Shown: positions 1 to 7,859, counted from the first letter of the stretch. The stretch is DNA of 64,000 nucleotides from Streptomyces viridochromogenes DSM 40736 (GCF_000158955.1 NZ_GG657757.1:5972692-6036691), one strand, 5' to 3'. The notes: generated by a model not told the origin, from the letters alone. Program-made: numbers and translations.

Positions 1-1
1 T

Positions 2-82
2 GTGGTGTTCCTGCGCTGTGTGGTCTCCGTCATGACCGTCACCTCGATGATCGGTGCGGGATATGAGCAGCGTCGTTCCTAA
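2..82 (+). CDS. C-terminal end of an unidentified protein (truncated by window)
   Basis: The open frame from the window edge encodes 26 residues, VVFLRCVVSVMTVTSMIGAG then YEQRRS, before a TAA stop. The segment is hydrophobic and ends in a short charged tail, as the last membrane helix of an integral membrane protein would. Too little is present to name a family. It may also be non-coding. Confidence 0.35.
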   Translation: MVFLRCVVSVMTVTSMIGAGYEQRRS

Positions 83-159
83 CCACCGTAGACAATGGTA
101 CGCACGGGGCGAAAGTCGTGGAAAGTCATGAACCAGCACTTAGCATAATGAACTGGTAA

Positions 160-756
160 TTACCGGAGCAGGCGGTCGACTTGGCGCTGCAGCACGGCCA
201 GAGCCGTCTCCGGGGAGTGGTACCCCGCGACGACGTGCACGGTGAGGCCGTCGGCCACGGCGAGCAGGGAGTGTGCCTCGTGGGCGGGGTCGAGGTGCTG
301 CGGGATCTCCTCGGTGTCCTGGCCGTACCGGATGAGCCACTCGACGAGGTCGTGCAGCTTGGCGTAGGTGTCGCGCAGGACGGCCGCCAGTCTCTCGCCG
401 GCCGGGGCATGGCCGACGAAGGCCAGCCAGACATGCGCCTGCGTCCTCGACTCCTCGTCCAGCAGGGCGAGTTCGGAGAGGGTGTGGGTCAGCAGGGTGG
501 ATGCGGCCTGCGGGGCGGAGGTCGCGGCGATGCGTTCCTCGGCGCGTTCGCCGACCCGTCGTGAGATGTGCTCCAGCGCGAAGAGCAGCATCTCCTCCTT
601 GGTGCGGAAGCACCGCTGCACGGCCCCCATGGACACGTCGGCCTCGGCGGCGACGTCACGAAGGCTCACGGCCTCCATCCCCGACCGTGCGATCAGGGCG
701 CAGACCGCGTCGGCGATCCGCAGTCGCCGTGCTTCGTAGTCGACCTGCTTGGGCAC
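160..756 (-). CDS. TetR/AcrR family transcriptional regulator
   Basis: A 198-residue protein with the usual TetR length and layout. Residues about 8-55 form the DNA-binding HTH (ADAVCALIARSGMEAVSLRD, then ADVSMGAVQRCFRTKEEML), and the rest is an all-helical ligand-binding and dimerisation domain of unknown specificity. The start is GTG at 756, preceded by a GGGAGGAGCGGAG ribosome-binding region. It is divergent from the small membrane protein at 852, and the 95-bp gap holds two copies of a GATGC-N4-GCATC palindrome. It therefore probably represses itself and that neighbour. The inducer cannot be inferred. Confidence 0.9.
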   Translation of the reverse strand: MPKQVDYEARRLRIADAVCALIARSGMEAVSLRDVAAEADVSMGAVQRCFRTKEEMLLFALEHISRRVGERAEERIAATSAPQAASTLLTHTLSELALLDEESRTQAHVWLAFVGHAPAGERLAAVLRDTYAKLHDLVEWLIRYGQDTEEIPQHLDPAHEAHSLLAVADGLTVHVVAGYHSPETALAVLQRQVDRLLR

Positions 757-777
757 GCTCCGCTCCTCCCACTTTCC

Positions 778-791
778 GATGCACTTGCATC
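778..791. promoter_or_regulatory. Candidate TetR operator, copy 1
   Basis: GATGC-ACTT-GCATC is a perfect 5-bp-arm palindrome 21 bp upstream of the TetR start. Its extended half, ccGATGC...GCATCa, is mirrored by the second copy 38 bp away. Two equal palindromes in a divergent TetR promoter region are typical of an autoregulated repressor. Binding by this TetR is inferred. Confidence 0.6.
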
Positions 792-815
792 ATATCCCTA
801 CGCGCTGCACGATGT

Positions 816-829
816 GATGCGACCGCATC
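816..829. promoter_or_regulatory. Candidate TetR operator, copy 2
   Basis: GATGC-GACC-GCATC has the same arms as copy 1 and lies 22 bp upstream of the ATG at 852. The two copies together form a larger inverted repeat (CCGATGC...GCATCA against TGATGC...GCATCGG). This is consistent with repression of both divergent genes. Confidence 0.6.
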
Positions 830-851
830 GGAAAACGGAGGGGAATGCGTC

Positions 852-1103
852 ATGCCCAAGCAGCAGAACAAGAAGTCGGACACCAGCTCGGGCCAGGGCC
901 TGCTCTGGCTGTTCGGCACCATCCTGGCCGTTCAGGGCTTCGGCTCGGCCGTCACGGAGGCCGGCTGGAACACGAGCTTCGGCGTCGCGGGCCTCCTGCG
1001 CGCGGCCCACGTACCGGCATGGGGAACGCTCCTGGTCGGCTGCGCGGGCGCCGCCCTGCTGGCAGTGGCGGCACGCCGTCACTTCACGAAGAGCGGCCGG
1101 TGA
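852..1103 (+). CDS. Small two-helix membrane protein, function unknown
   Basis: An 83-residue protein starting at ATG 852 behind a GGAGGGG ribosome-binding site. After a polar lysine-rich N-terminus it has a hydrophobic segment (about 17-33, GLLWLFGTILAVQGFGSAVT) and a second one (about 57-73, WGTLLVGCAGAALLAVAA), ending in a basic tail. I do not recognise the family. Its position opposite a TetR gene with shared operators suggests it is the regulated target. The start was chosen from the ribosome-binding site; longer upstream readings cross the operator. Confidence 0.7.
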   Translation: MPKQQNKKSDTSSGQGLLWLFGTILAVQGFGSAVTEAGWNTSFGVAGLLRAAHVPAWGTLLVGCAGAALLAVAARRHFTKSGR

Positions 1104-1445
1104 GGTCGTTCACCCCGTCCGGGCCGGATGCGGAGCCGCACCTCGTAGCCGCCGTCGGCGGCGGGGCCGGGGTCGAAGGCGCCCTTGAGGAGTTCGGCGC
1201 GTTCCCTCAGGCCGACGAGGCCCCGGCGGGAGCCCGGCAGCGGCAGGGAGGGCCGGGTGGCCGCGGTGGTGGTGACCGTCATGCCGAAGGAGCCGTCGCC
1301 GTCCCGCCAGAGCCGCACGGTCGCGCAGGCGCCCGGCGCGTGCTCGCGCACGTTGGTCAGCGCCTCCTGCACCGTGCGGTAGACGCGCGCTGGGCCGGGG
1401 TGCCGATGCCGTGCGGGAGTTCACTGGCCAGGTCCGCTGACCAGC
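1079..1445 (-). pseudogene. Relic of a two-component sensor histidine kinase (ATPase domain only)
   Basis: Read on the minus strand, this encodes the C-terminal HATPase region of a NarL-type sensor kinase: LASELPHGIGTPAQRA, then in another frame VYRTVQEALTNVREHA, and further on RRGLVGLRERAELLKGAF. The N-box (EALTNVREHA) and G-box (GLVGLRERA) are visible. The switch of frame near 1385 means a base was lost, and the dimerisation and sensor domains are missing. The broken end abuts two copies of a 23-bp direct repeat at 1446-1499. It is non-functional. Confidence 0.75.
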
Positions 1446-1499
1446 CTGCCAGAGGCACGGGAGGCCTCTGACCGGTCTGCCAGAGGCACGGGAAGCCTC
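1446..1499. repeat. Tandem direct repeat, two copies with a 31-bp period
   Basis: CTGCCAGAGGCACGGGA-G/A-GCCTC occurs at 1446-1468 and 1477-1499 with one mismatch. It sits at the truncated end of the kinase relic and may mark the rearrangement that destroyed that gene. Confidence 0.7.
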
Positions 1500-1526
1500 G
1501 CTGCGGTCCAGGCCGAGCGGGTCCGG

Positions 1527-2672
1527 TCAGCGACAGCGGCGGGAATTGAGCCGGGCGGCCCGGAGCGTCAGATGGTCACGCTCGGCGAGGTTGGTGGCCT
1601 TCCGGGCGGCCTCGGCGTAGAGCAGCGCCGCCGTGGTCAGATCGCCGTCGCGCTCGTGGAGGTACGCCGCCACCGCGGCGTGACGGGGCAGTGAGGCGTC
1701 GACGGCCGCGAGCGCCGCCAACCCCGCGCGCGGCCCGTCGGCCTCACCGACGGCGACCGCGCGGTTGAGCCGGACGACCGGGTTGTCCGTCAGCCGCGCG
1801 AGCTCGTCGTACCACTCGACGATCTGCACCCAGTCCGTCTCCCCGGCCGTGGGCGCGTCGGCGTGCAGTGCAGCGATGGCGGCCTGGGCCTGAAACTCGC
1901 CCAGCCGGTCCCGGGCGAGGGCCGCTTGCAGAATCCCGACGCCCTCGGCGATCGACGCGGTGTCCCACCGGCCGCGGTCCTGCTCGGCGAGCGGCACCAG
2001 ACTGCCGTCGGGCGCGGTCCGGGCGGCACGCCGGGCGTGGTGGAGCAGCATGAGGGCGAGCAGCCCGGCCACCTCGGGGTGGTCGATGTGGGCGGCGAGC
2101 TGCCGCGTGAGCCGGATGGCCTCGGCGGCGAGGTCGATGTCGCCGGAGTAGCCCTCGTTGAAGACCAGGTAGAGGACGCGCAGCACGGTGGCGACGTCGC
2201 CGGGCTGCTCGAACCGCACACCGGAGACGGTGCGCTTGGCCCGGCTGATGCGTTGCGCCATGGTCGTCTCGGGCACGAGGTAGGCCTCGGCGATCTGGCG
2301 GGTGGTGAGTCCGCCGACCGCGCGCAGGGTGAGGGCGACGGCGGAGGACGGGGTGAGCGAGGGGTGGGCGCACAGGAAGTAGAGCTGGAGGGTGTCGTCC
2401 ACGGCGGGCGTGGGGCCGGGCGCCGGTTCCTCGTCGACCCGGTCCTCACGGCGGCGGCGTGCGCTGTCCGCGCGGGCCTGGTCGAGGAACTTCCGCCAGG
2501 CCACGGTGATCAGCCAGCCCTTCGCGTCCCGGGGCGGGTCGGCCGGCCAGACGCGGACCGCCTCGACGAGCGCGTCCTGGACGGCGTCCTCGGCCGCCGC
2601 GAAGTCTGCTCCGCGGCGGACGAGGACGGTCAGCACGCTCGGCGTGAGGCTTCTGAGCAGCGCCTCATCCAC
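1527..2672 (-). CDS. ECF42-type RNA polymerase sigma factor with TPR-like C-terminal extension
   Basis: A 381-residue sigma factor starting at GTG 2672 (VDEALLRSLTPSVLTVLVRR). Region sigma2 occupies about residues 10-75 (AAEDAVQDALVEAVRVWP) and region sigma4 about 110-165 (LTTRQIAEAYLVPETTMAQR). A long helical extension follows (about 180-381) with repeats such as YSGDIDLAAEAIRLTRQLAA and NRAVAVGEADGPRAGLAALA. That extension and the upstream DGPF gene define the ECF42 group, which carries no anti-sigma gene. The stop of the DGPF gene overlaps this start by 8 bp, so translation is coupled. It probably drives the promoter at 3140-3166. Longer N-terminal readings run into the DGPF gene and are unlikely. 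Confidence 0.9.
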   Translation of the reverse strand: MDEALLRSLTPSVLTVLVRRGADFAAAEDAVQDALVEAVRVWPADPPRDAKGWLITVAWRKFLDQARADSARRRREDRVDEEPAPGPTPAVDDTLQLYFLCAHPSLTPSSAVALTLRAVGGLTTRQIAEAYLVPETTMAQRISRAKRTVSGVRFEQPGDVATVLRVLYLVFNEGYSGDIDLAAEAIRLTRQLAAHIDHPEVAGLLALMLLHHARRAARTAPDGSLVPLAEQDRGRWDTASIAEGVGILQAALARDRLGEFQAQAAIAALHADAPTAGETDWVQIVEWYDELARLTDNPVVRLNRAVAVGEADGPRAGLAALAAVDASLPRHAAVAAYLHERDGDLTTAALLYAEAARKATNLAERDHLTLRAARLNSRRCR

Positions 2673-3087
2673 CGGCGTGGCAGTCCGTGACGGTGGGCGA
2701 CGGGGCGAGGAACGGGCGCAGCTCCAGCCACTCGTGGATCGGCTTCCCGCCCGCCCCGGGTGCGGCCGACAGCTCCCCGGCCAGCTCGACGGCACGGTCG
2801 TAGCTGTCGACGTCGATCACCATCCAGCCGGCGACGAGGTCCTTGGTCTCGGCGAACGGCCCGTCGGTGACCGGCGGGCGCCCTTCACCGTCGTACCGCA
2901 CCCACGTCCCCTCGGGGGCGAGTGCCTGCCCGTCGACGTACTCCCCGGTCTTCTCCAGCCGGTCCGCGAAGTCCCGCATGTACTGCACGTGCGCGGAGAT
3001 CTCCTCCGGCGTCCAGTGGTCCATCGGCACGTCGTTCACCGCGGCCGGTGCGCCCCGGTAGTGCTTCAGCAGCAGGTACTTGGCCAT
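2665..3087 (-). CDS. YCII/DGPF-domain protein, partner of the ECF42 sigma factor
   Basis: A 140-residue single-domain protein of the YCII-related (DGPF) family. The family signature is visible in VTDGPFAETKDLVAGWMVID at about residues 73-92. N-terminal MAKYLLLKHYRGAP begins a ferredoxin-like alpha/beta fold. DGPF proteins are standard genomic companions of ECF42 sigma factors; their biochemical role is not settled, and a sensing or enzymatic function has been proposed. It is first in a two-gene operon with the sigma factor (8-bp overlap). An ECF42-like promoter lies 53 bp upstream. Confidence 0.9.
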   Translation of the reverse strand: MAKYLLLKHYRGAPAAVNDVPMDHWTPEEISAHVQYMRDFADRLEKTGEYVDGQALAPEGTWVRYDGEGRPPVTDGPFAETKDLVAGWMVIDVDSYDRAVELAGELSAAPGAGGKPIHEWLELRPFLAPSPTVTDCHAGG

Positions 3088-3139
3088 GATGCCTCTCCTC
3101 AGTGCTGGTGCGACCCATTCTGGCCGCTCTCACCCCGGG

Positions 3140-3166
3140 GACGGAGCGGGCCGCGGGTTCTCGACA
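3140..3166 (-). promoter_or_regulatory. Predicted ECF42-dependent promoter
   Basis: On the minus strand TGTCGA (3166-3161) is followed after exactly 17 bp by CGTC (3143-3140). This fits the TGTCGA / CG(A/T)C motif reported for ECF42 targets, which are mainly DGPF genes. It lies upstream of the DGPF-sigma operon and implies autoregulation. Confidence 0.65.
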
Positions 3167-3278
3167 TCACCACCGAAAAAATGTCGGCGGGTTGTGCCCG
3201 GCCCGCGCGCGGGGCGTCTCCGCACGGGGCGTCCCTGCACGAGGCGTCTCGAAGTCGCGCCCCACGTAACCTCTCCCT

Positions 3279-4235
3279 GTGCCCGCCTCCCGCCTGCATC
3301 GTGTCGCCGTCCTCGTGCTCGAGGGGGCGAAGCCGCTCGATGTCGGCATTCCCGCGCAGGTCTTCACGACCCGCGCCAGCATGCCGTACGAGGTGCGGGT
3401 GTGCGGGGCGACACCCGGTCTCGTGACCGGCGGTGACGGCCTCGCGTACTACGTCGCCGACGGCCTCGACGCGCTGGCGTGGGCCGACATCGTCTTCGTC
3501 CCCGGCTACCGGTTCCCGGACCGCGACGACCCGCCGCAGGCCGTCGTCGAGGCACTGATCGCCGCCCACGACCGGGGCGCACGGCTCGCCGCCATCTCGA
3601 CGGGCGCCTTCGCCCTCGCCGCCACGGGTCTGCTCGACGGCAGGCGTGCCACGACGCACTGGCACTACACACGTGCCCTCGTGGCCCGGCATCCGCTCGT
3701 CCAGGTCGACGAGAACGTGCTGTTCGTCGACGAGGGCAGCGTGCTCACCTCGGCCGGCGCCGCCTCCGGCATCGACCTGTGCCTGCACATCCTGCGCGGC
3801 GACCTCGGGGTCGCCGCGTCCAACCACGCGGCCCGGCGTCTGGTCGCCGCCCCCTACCGCAGCGGCGGCCAGGCCCAGTACGTGCCGCGCAGCGTCCCCG
3901 AGCCGCTCGGCGAACGATTCGCCGCCACCCGCGAGTGGGCGCTGCACCGGCTCGGCGAGCCCCTCACCCTCGACATACTGGCGCGGCGGGCGGGGGTCTC
4001 ACCGCGCACGTTCTCCCGGCGCTTCGTCGAGGAGACCGGCTACACGCCGATGCAGTGGGTGATGCGCGCCCGCATCGACCTGGCCCGCGAACTGCTGGAG
4101 CGCTCGCAGCGCGGCGTCGAACAGATCGCCACCGACGTCGGACTCGGCACCGGCGCGAACCTGCGCCTGCACTTCCAGCGCATCCTCGGCACCACCCCGA
4201 GCGAGTACCGGCGCACCTTCACCCGGGGCGAGTGA
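3279..4235 (+). CDS. GlxA-type AraC family regulator with DJ-1/PfpI-like domain
   Basis: A 318-residue regulator. Residues about 8-170 form a class I glutamine amidotransferase-like (DJ-1/PfpI) domain (VAVLVLEGAKPLDVGIPAQV, then ADIVFVPGYR). The nucleophile-elbow position reads AISTGAFALA, so the cysteine is absent and the domain is probably a sensor, not an enzyme. Residues about 215-318 are a double-HTH AraC domain (LDILARRAGVSPRTFSRRFV; IATDVGLGTGANLRLHFQRI). The start is GTG 3279 with no clear ribosome-binding site, and TAACCT lies six bases upstream, so the mRNA may be leaderless. No target is obvious. Confidence 0.88.
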   Translation: MPASRLHRVAVLVLEGAKPLDVGIPAQVFTTRASMPYEVRVCGATPGLVTGGDGLAYYVADGLDALAWADIVFVPGYRFPDRDDPPQAVVEALIAAHDRGARLAAISTGAFALAATGLLDGRRATTHWHYTRALVARHPLVQVDENVLFVDEGSVLTSAGAASGIDLCLHILRGDLGVAASNHAARRLVAAPYRSGGQAQYVPRSVPEPLGERFAATREWALHRLGEPLTLDILARRAGVSPRTFSRRFVEETGYTPMQWVMRARIDLARELLERSQRGVEQIATDVGLGTGANLRLHFQRILGTTPSEYRRTFTRGE

Positions 4236-4361
4236 CCGTCACGCCCGGCACCGCAGGCGTGGCGGGATCGTGGCGGGATCCTTTTGAACCGTGGCGGTCC
4301 CGCCACTGTCAGCGGCGCGGGCCGCGGGCGAGCCTGGTGGGGAAGGGAAGGGACACCACTC

Positions 4362-5360
4362 ATGACTCGCATCGCCATCAACGGATTCGGCCGCATCGGG
4401 CGCAATGTGCTGCGCGCCCTGCTGGAGCGCGACAGCGCCCTCGAGATCGTCGCCGTCAACGACCTCACCGAGCCCGCCACCCTCGCCCGGCTGCTCGCCT
4501 ACGACAGCACGGCCGGCCGGCTCGGGCGCCCGGTGACCGTCGACGGGGACGCCCTCGTCGTCGACGGCCGCCGGATCACGGTGCTGGCCGAACGCGAACC
4601 GGCGCAGCTTCCCTGGGCCGAACTCGGCGTCGACATCGTCCTGGAAGCCACCGGCCGCTTCACCTCGGCCAAGGCGGCCCGGGCCCACCTCGACGCGGGC
4701 GCACGCAAGGTGCTCGTCAGCGCCCCGTCGGACGGCGCCGACGTCACGCTCGCCTTCGGGGTCAACACCGACACCTACGACCCGGACCTGCACACGATCG
4801 TCTCCAACGCCTCCTGCACCACCAACGCGCTCGCGCCGCTGGCCAAGGTGCTCGACGACCTCGCCGGCATCGAGCACGGGTTCATGACGACGGTGCACGC
4901 CTACACGCAGGAGCAGAACCTGCAGGACGGCCCCCACCGCGACGCCCGACGCGCCCGGGCCGCCGGCGTCAACATCGTGCCGACCACGACCGGCGCCGCC
5001 AAGGCGATCGGCCTGGTGCTGCCGAACCTCGACGGCAAGCTGTCGGGCGACTCGATCCGCGTCCCGGTGCCGGTGGGCTCGATCGTCGAACTCAACACGA
5101 CCGTCGCCCGCGACGTGACGCGCGACGACGTACTGGCCGCCTACCGTGCCGCGGCCCAGGGGCCGCTCGCCGGCGTCCTCGAGTACTCGGACGACCCGCT
5201 CGTCTCCTCCGACATCGTGGGCAACCCCGCCTCGTCGATCTTCGACTCGGCCCTCACCCGCGTCGACGGCCGCCACGTCAAGGTGGTCGCCTGGTACGAC
5301 AACGAATGGGGCTTCTCCAACCGCGTCATCGACACGCTCGAACTGCTCGCCACCCGCTGA
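4362..5360 (+). CDS. gap: Type I glyceraldehyde-3-phosphate dehydrogenase
   Basis: A 332-residue enzyme that oxidises and phosphorylates glyceraldehyde 3-phosphate to 1,3-bisphosphoglycerate with NAD. The NAD-binding start is MTRIAINGFGRIGRNVLRAL, the catalytic cysteine is in SNASCTTNALAPLAKVL (about 149-152), and the C-terminus has WYDNEWGFSNRVIDT. The start at ATG 4362 follows GGGAAGGGA. It is monocistronic, not in a glycolytic gap-pgk-tpi operon, so it is probably a second Streptomyces gap paralogue with a specialised or conditional role. A hairpin follows the stop. Confidence 0.93.
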   Translation: MTRIAINGFGRIGRNVLRALLERDSALEIVAVNDLTEPATLARLLAYDSTAGRLGRPVTVDGDALVVDGRRITVLAEREPAQLPWAELGVDIVLEATGRFTSAKAARAHLDAGARKVLVSAPSDGADVTLAFGVNTDTYDPDLHTIVSNASCTTNALAPLAKVLDDLAGIEHGFMTTVHAYTQEQNLQDGPHRDARRARAAGVNIVPTTTGAAKAIGLVLPNLDGKLSGDSIRVPVPVGSIVELNTTVARDVTRDDVLAAYRAAAQGPLAGVLEYSDDPLVSSDIVGNPASSIFDSALTRVDGRHVKVVAWYDNEWGFSNRVIDTLELLATR

Positions 5361-5366
5361 CCGGAC

Positions 5367-5394
5367 GTCCTGGAGCGGTAAAACGCTTCAGGAC
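5367..5394. terminator. Intrinsic terminator-like hairpin after gap
   Basis: GTCCTGGAGCG / CGCTTCAGGAC pair with one G-T wobble around a GTAAAA loop just after the gap stop codon. It overlaps the 3' end of the convergent gene and could serve both strands. Confidence 0.6.
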
Positions 5395-5738
5395 CCGTTG
5401 AAATAGAAGACGGACGCCACGACGACCAGCTCCTCGGGCCAGTCGATGTCGATCCGGATGTGCACGGTGTTGTCGTCCTTGGGGACCACGTTGTAGACCT
5501 TGAGCGGTGCCGCACCCATGAACGGTTTGCGGTCACCGTTCGGGTCGATCTCCGCCAAGGAGACGTAGACTCGGGAGGCTGAGGTGACGAAGCGCATGGG
5601 CAGGATCTGGTCGAAGACTCCCTGACCCGCCATGGCGAATCTGTCGGCACCTTGAGTGGGCCCCGCGGACGCGTCTCCCAGGAGTACGACTCCGTCGGGC
5701 CAGTTTCCTTTGCCGGTTCCGGGCATGCTGGTTTTCAC
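5388..5738 (-). CDS. Hypothetical protein
   Basis: A 116-residue acidic, beta-rich protein with no family that I recognise. The middle (SASRVYVSLAEIDPNGD) and end (NTVHIRIDIDWPEELVVVAS) look like alternating beta strands of a soluble domain. There is no signal peptide or membrane segment. The GTG start at 5738 lacks a good ribosome-binding site. It is convergent with gap and upstream of the WYL regulator, with no operon partner. It could be the remains of a larger gene. Confidence 0.5.
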   Translation of the reverse strand: MKTSMPGTGKGNWPDGVVLLGDASAGPTQGADRFAMAGQGVFDQILPMRFVTSASRVYVSLAEIDPNGDRKPFMGAAPLKVYNVVPKDDNTVHIRIDIDWPEELVVVASVFYFNGS

Positions 5739-5883
5739 AGATTGTGCATGCCCAATAACCCTCTGTACTCATTCGGCATCCGAGCCAAAGCCACCCGCAA
5801 GAGGTACTCGTCGCAGCTGAGGCCGGCTGTGGGACACCAGCTGTGGGACACCGACTGTGGGGCATGACGAGTCGGCAGTCGTG

Positions 5884-6861
5884 TCAGTGCAGTCCGTAGG
5901 CTCGGGCGAGGACGCCCACAGTGACGGCCATGGCCTGGCGCAGTTCGGCCGGTGCGAGGACCTCGACGTCGATGCCGAGCCGCAGCAGCTCGCCGCAGGC
6001 GTGCTCGGTGCTCTCGGTCGGGATGACCGCCTCGACCCATCCGTCGTCGCCGACGGCGGACGCCGTGGAGTCGACCGCCCGCACCACCGCCGGGGGGACG
6101 TTGTCGGGCAGGCGCCGGCGTCCCCGCGGGGACAGACGGATGGTGGCGCTGCCGGTGTAGCGGCGCTCTTGGAAATCGTCGAGGTACGAGGTCCAGTACG
6201 CGCCCAGGTCGAAGCCCTGCGGCCGGTCGAACTGTTCGTCGCTCAGCGCCGCTTCGAGGACCTGGGCGACCCGGTAGGTCGCGGTCCGGCTCTCTCCGGC
6301 GGCCACGACGTACCAGATGCCGGACTTGAGCACCAAGCCGTAGGGGCGAAGGCGGCGACGCACTTCTTTTGGCGCGCGCCAGCGGCGGTAACGCACGTCC
6401 ACCGCACGCCGGGTGAGCACCGCGTCGACGAACAGGGGCAGATGCGGCGTCTGTTCGGGTTCCCGGTACCAGCCGGGAGCGTCCAGGTGGAACACCGCCG
6501 CGGTCCGCGCCGCCTCCTCGCGCAGCCCCACCGGCAGCGCGGCCAGCAGCTTCAGCCGTGCCGCCGCCACCTCCGCCGCGAGCCCCAGATCGGCGGCGGG
6601 GCCGGGCAGTCCGGCGAAGAACAACGCCCGTGCCTCGCCCTCGCTCATCCCGGTGAGGCGGGTGCGATAGCCGTCGAGCAGTTGATAGCCGCCCCCGCGG
6701 CCCGGCTCCGCGTAGACCGGGACCCCGGCGGCCTGCAGACGCACCAGGTCGCGGTAGGCGGTCCGCACGGACACCCCCAGCTCGTCGGCGATCCCCCGCG
6801 CCGACATGCGGCCACGGGATTGCAGCAACAGCAGCACCGACAGCAGTCGACCGGCAGACAT
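5884..6861 (-). CDS. YafY/WYL-family transcriptional regulator
   Basis: A 325-residue regulator starting at ATG 6861 (MSAGRLLSVLLLLQSRGRMS). It has an N-terminal HTH_11 winged helix (about 18-60, IADELGVSVRTAYRDLVRLQ) and a WYL domain (about 135-215; RLRPYGLVLKSGIWYVVAAG) with a C-terminal WCX extension. WYL domains sense small ligands or nucleic acids. It is divergent from the NIPSNAP gene with 130 bp between starts, and such WYL/target pairs are usually functionally linked. The upstream extension of the frame reaches into the divergent promoter, so it was not used. Confidence 0.88.
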   Translation of the reverse strand: MSAGRLLSVLLLLQSRGRMSARGIADELGVSVRTAYRDLVRLQAAGVPVYAEPGRGGGYQLLDGYRTRLTGMSEGEARALFFAGLPGPAADLGLAAEVAAARLKLLAALPVGLREEAARTAAVFHLDAPGWYREPEQTPHLPLFVDAVLTRRAVDVRYRRWRAPKEVRRRLRPYGLVLKSGIWYVVAAGESRTATYRVAQVLEAALSDEQFDRPQGFDLGAYWTSYLDDFQERRYTGSATIRLSPRGRRRLPDNVPPAVVRAVDSTASAVGDDGWVEAVIPTESTEHACGELLRLGIDVEVLAPAELRQAMAVTVGVLARAYGLH

Positions 6862-6991
6862 GGCCGCATTCTCCCCGGGAAACCCTGACAGCACCTGGCA
6901 CGCGGCCCCCTTAGCTTCGATCCGGGCCCGCCTCGCCCCAGCGAGCCGGCAGCCCCACCCCCAGAGAAGAGCACCGAACGGGAGCTTCACC

Positions 6992-7732
6992 GTGCCCCTC
7001 ACCGACCTCGTCGGCCGCCCCGCCGTGATCGAGCTTCGCCAGTACACGCTGCGCCCCGGCCGGCGCGACGAGCTCATCGAGCTGTTCGACCGGGAATTCG
7101 TCGAGACTCAGGAAGAGGCCGGGATGGACGTACTCGGCCAGTTCCGGGACCTCGACGATCCGGACCGCTTCGTCTGGCTGCGCGGCTTCCGGGACATGGA
7201 GGTACGGCGCCACGCGCTCACGGCCTTCTACGGCGGCCCGGTCTGGTCCCAGCACGGCCCCCAGGCGAACGCCACCATGATCGACTCGGACGACGTCCTC
7301 CTCCTACGTCCCCTGTCGACCGAGAGCGCCCTCACGGTCCGCCCGTCCGAGCGACCCCGGGCCGGCGCTCCAGCACCGGACCGACTGGTGACAGCCACGA
7401 TGTGGTCCTTCCCGCCCCGACGCCCCCACGCCATCGAACTGATCCGGGACGGCCTCCTCCCCGTGCTCCACAAGACAGGCCCCGCCCCACTCGCCGCGCT
7501 GACCACCGAGACAGCCCCCAACACCTTCCCCAGGCTGCCGGTCCGCACCGGAGAGAACGTCGCCGTCGTCCTCACCTCGTACCCCGACGAGGACGCCCAC
7601 CGTCGACACCTCACCGAGGTGCACTCCCATCCCCTCACACGCGACGAGATCCTGCCGGCCCTCAACCGAGAACAGACAGCACCCCCCCGGACCCTGCGCC
7701 TGGCACCGACAGGCCGCTCACTCATCTCCTGA
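6992..7732 (+). CDS. NIPSNAP family protein
   Basis: A 246-residue protein starting at GTG 6992. It contains a NIPSNAP ferredoxin-like domain (about 11-105): VIELRQYTLRPGRRDELIEL, GMDVLGQFRDLDDPDRFVWL, and FRDMEVRRHALTAFY. A second, weaker dimeric alpha/beta-barrel-like half follows. NIPSNAP proteins are putative monooxygenase-like or stress proteins whose substrate is unknown. It is paired with the divergent WYL regulator, which probably controls it. The terminator hairpin of the displaced tRNA copy follows the stop. Confidence 0.85.
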   Translation: MPLTDLVGRPAVIELRQYTLRPGRRDELIELFDREFVETQEEAGMDVLGQFRDLDDPDRFVWLRGFRDMEVRRHALTAFYGGPVWSQHGPQANATMIDSDDVLLLRPLSTESALTVRPSERPRAGAPAPDRLVTATMWSFPPRRPHAIELIRDGLLPVLHKTGPAPLAALTTETAPNTFPRLPVRTGENVAVVLTSYPDEDAHRRHLTEVHSHPLTRDEILPALNREQTAPPRTLRLAPTGRSLIS

Positions 7733-7757
7733 CGGAGCCTACGAATTCCACATACGC

Positions 7758-7799
7758 AAAGACCCCGCACTCAGTGTTTCCGCTGAAGACGGGGTCTTT
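7758..7799. terminator. Terminator hairpin, copy A (ancestral tRNA-Arg terminator)
   Basis: AAAGACCCCG (7758-7767) pairs with CGGGGTCTTT (7790-7799). The same hairpin stands at the same distance from each of the three tRNA-Arg 3' sequences in this window. It now also terminates the NIPSNAP gene. Confidence 0.7.
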
Positions 7800-7811
7800 G
7801 GGCACCTGATC

Positions 7812-7859
7812 CAAGGTGCCCCCGGCAGGATTCGAACCTGCGCACATGGCTCCGGAGGC
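7812..7859 (-). repeat. Displaced tRNA-Arg(CCG) 3' fragment; left attachment-site scar (copy A)
   Basis: These 48 bp match the 3' half of the intact tRNA-Arg(CCG) at 31862-31909 with one mismatch (T at 7847), covering the T arm, variable loop and anticodon. The match ends abruptly within the anticodon stem. This is the original 3' end of the tRNA, pushed aside when an integrative element inserted; it marks the left border of the island. Confidence 0.85.

Noticed and set aside
5826..5853. Two tandem copies of a 14-bp GCTGTGGGACACC-type unit
   Set aside because: Only two and a partial third copy, lying in a plain intergenic region after the WYL gene; no operator symmetry and no wider pattern.
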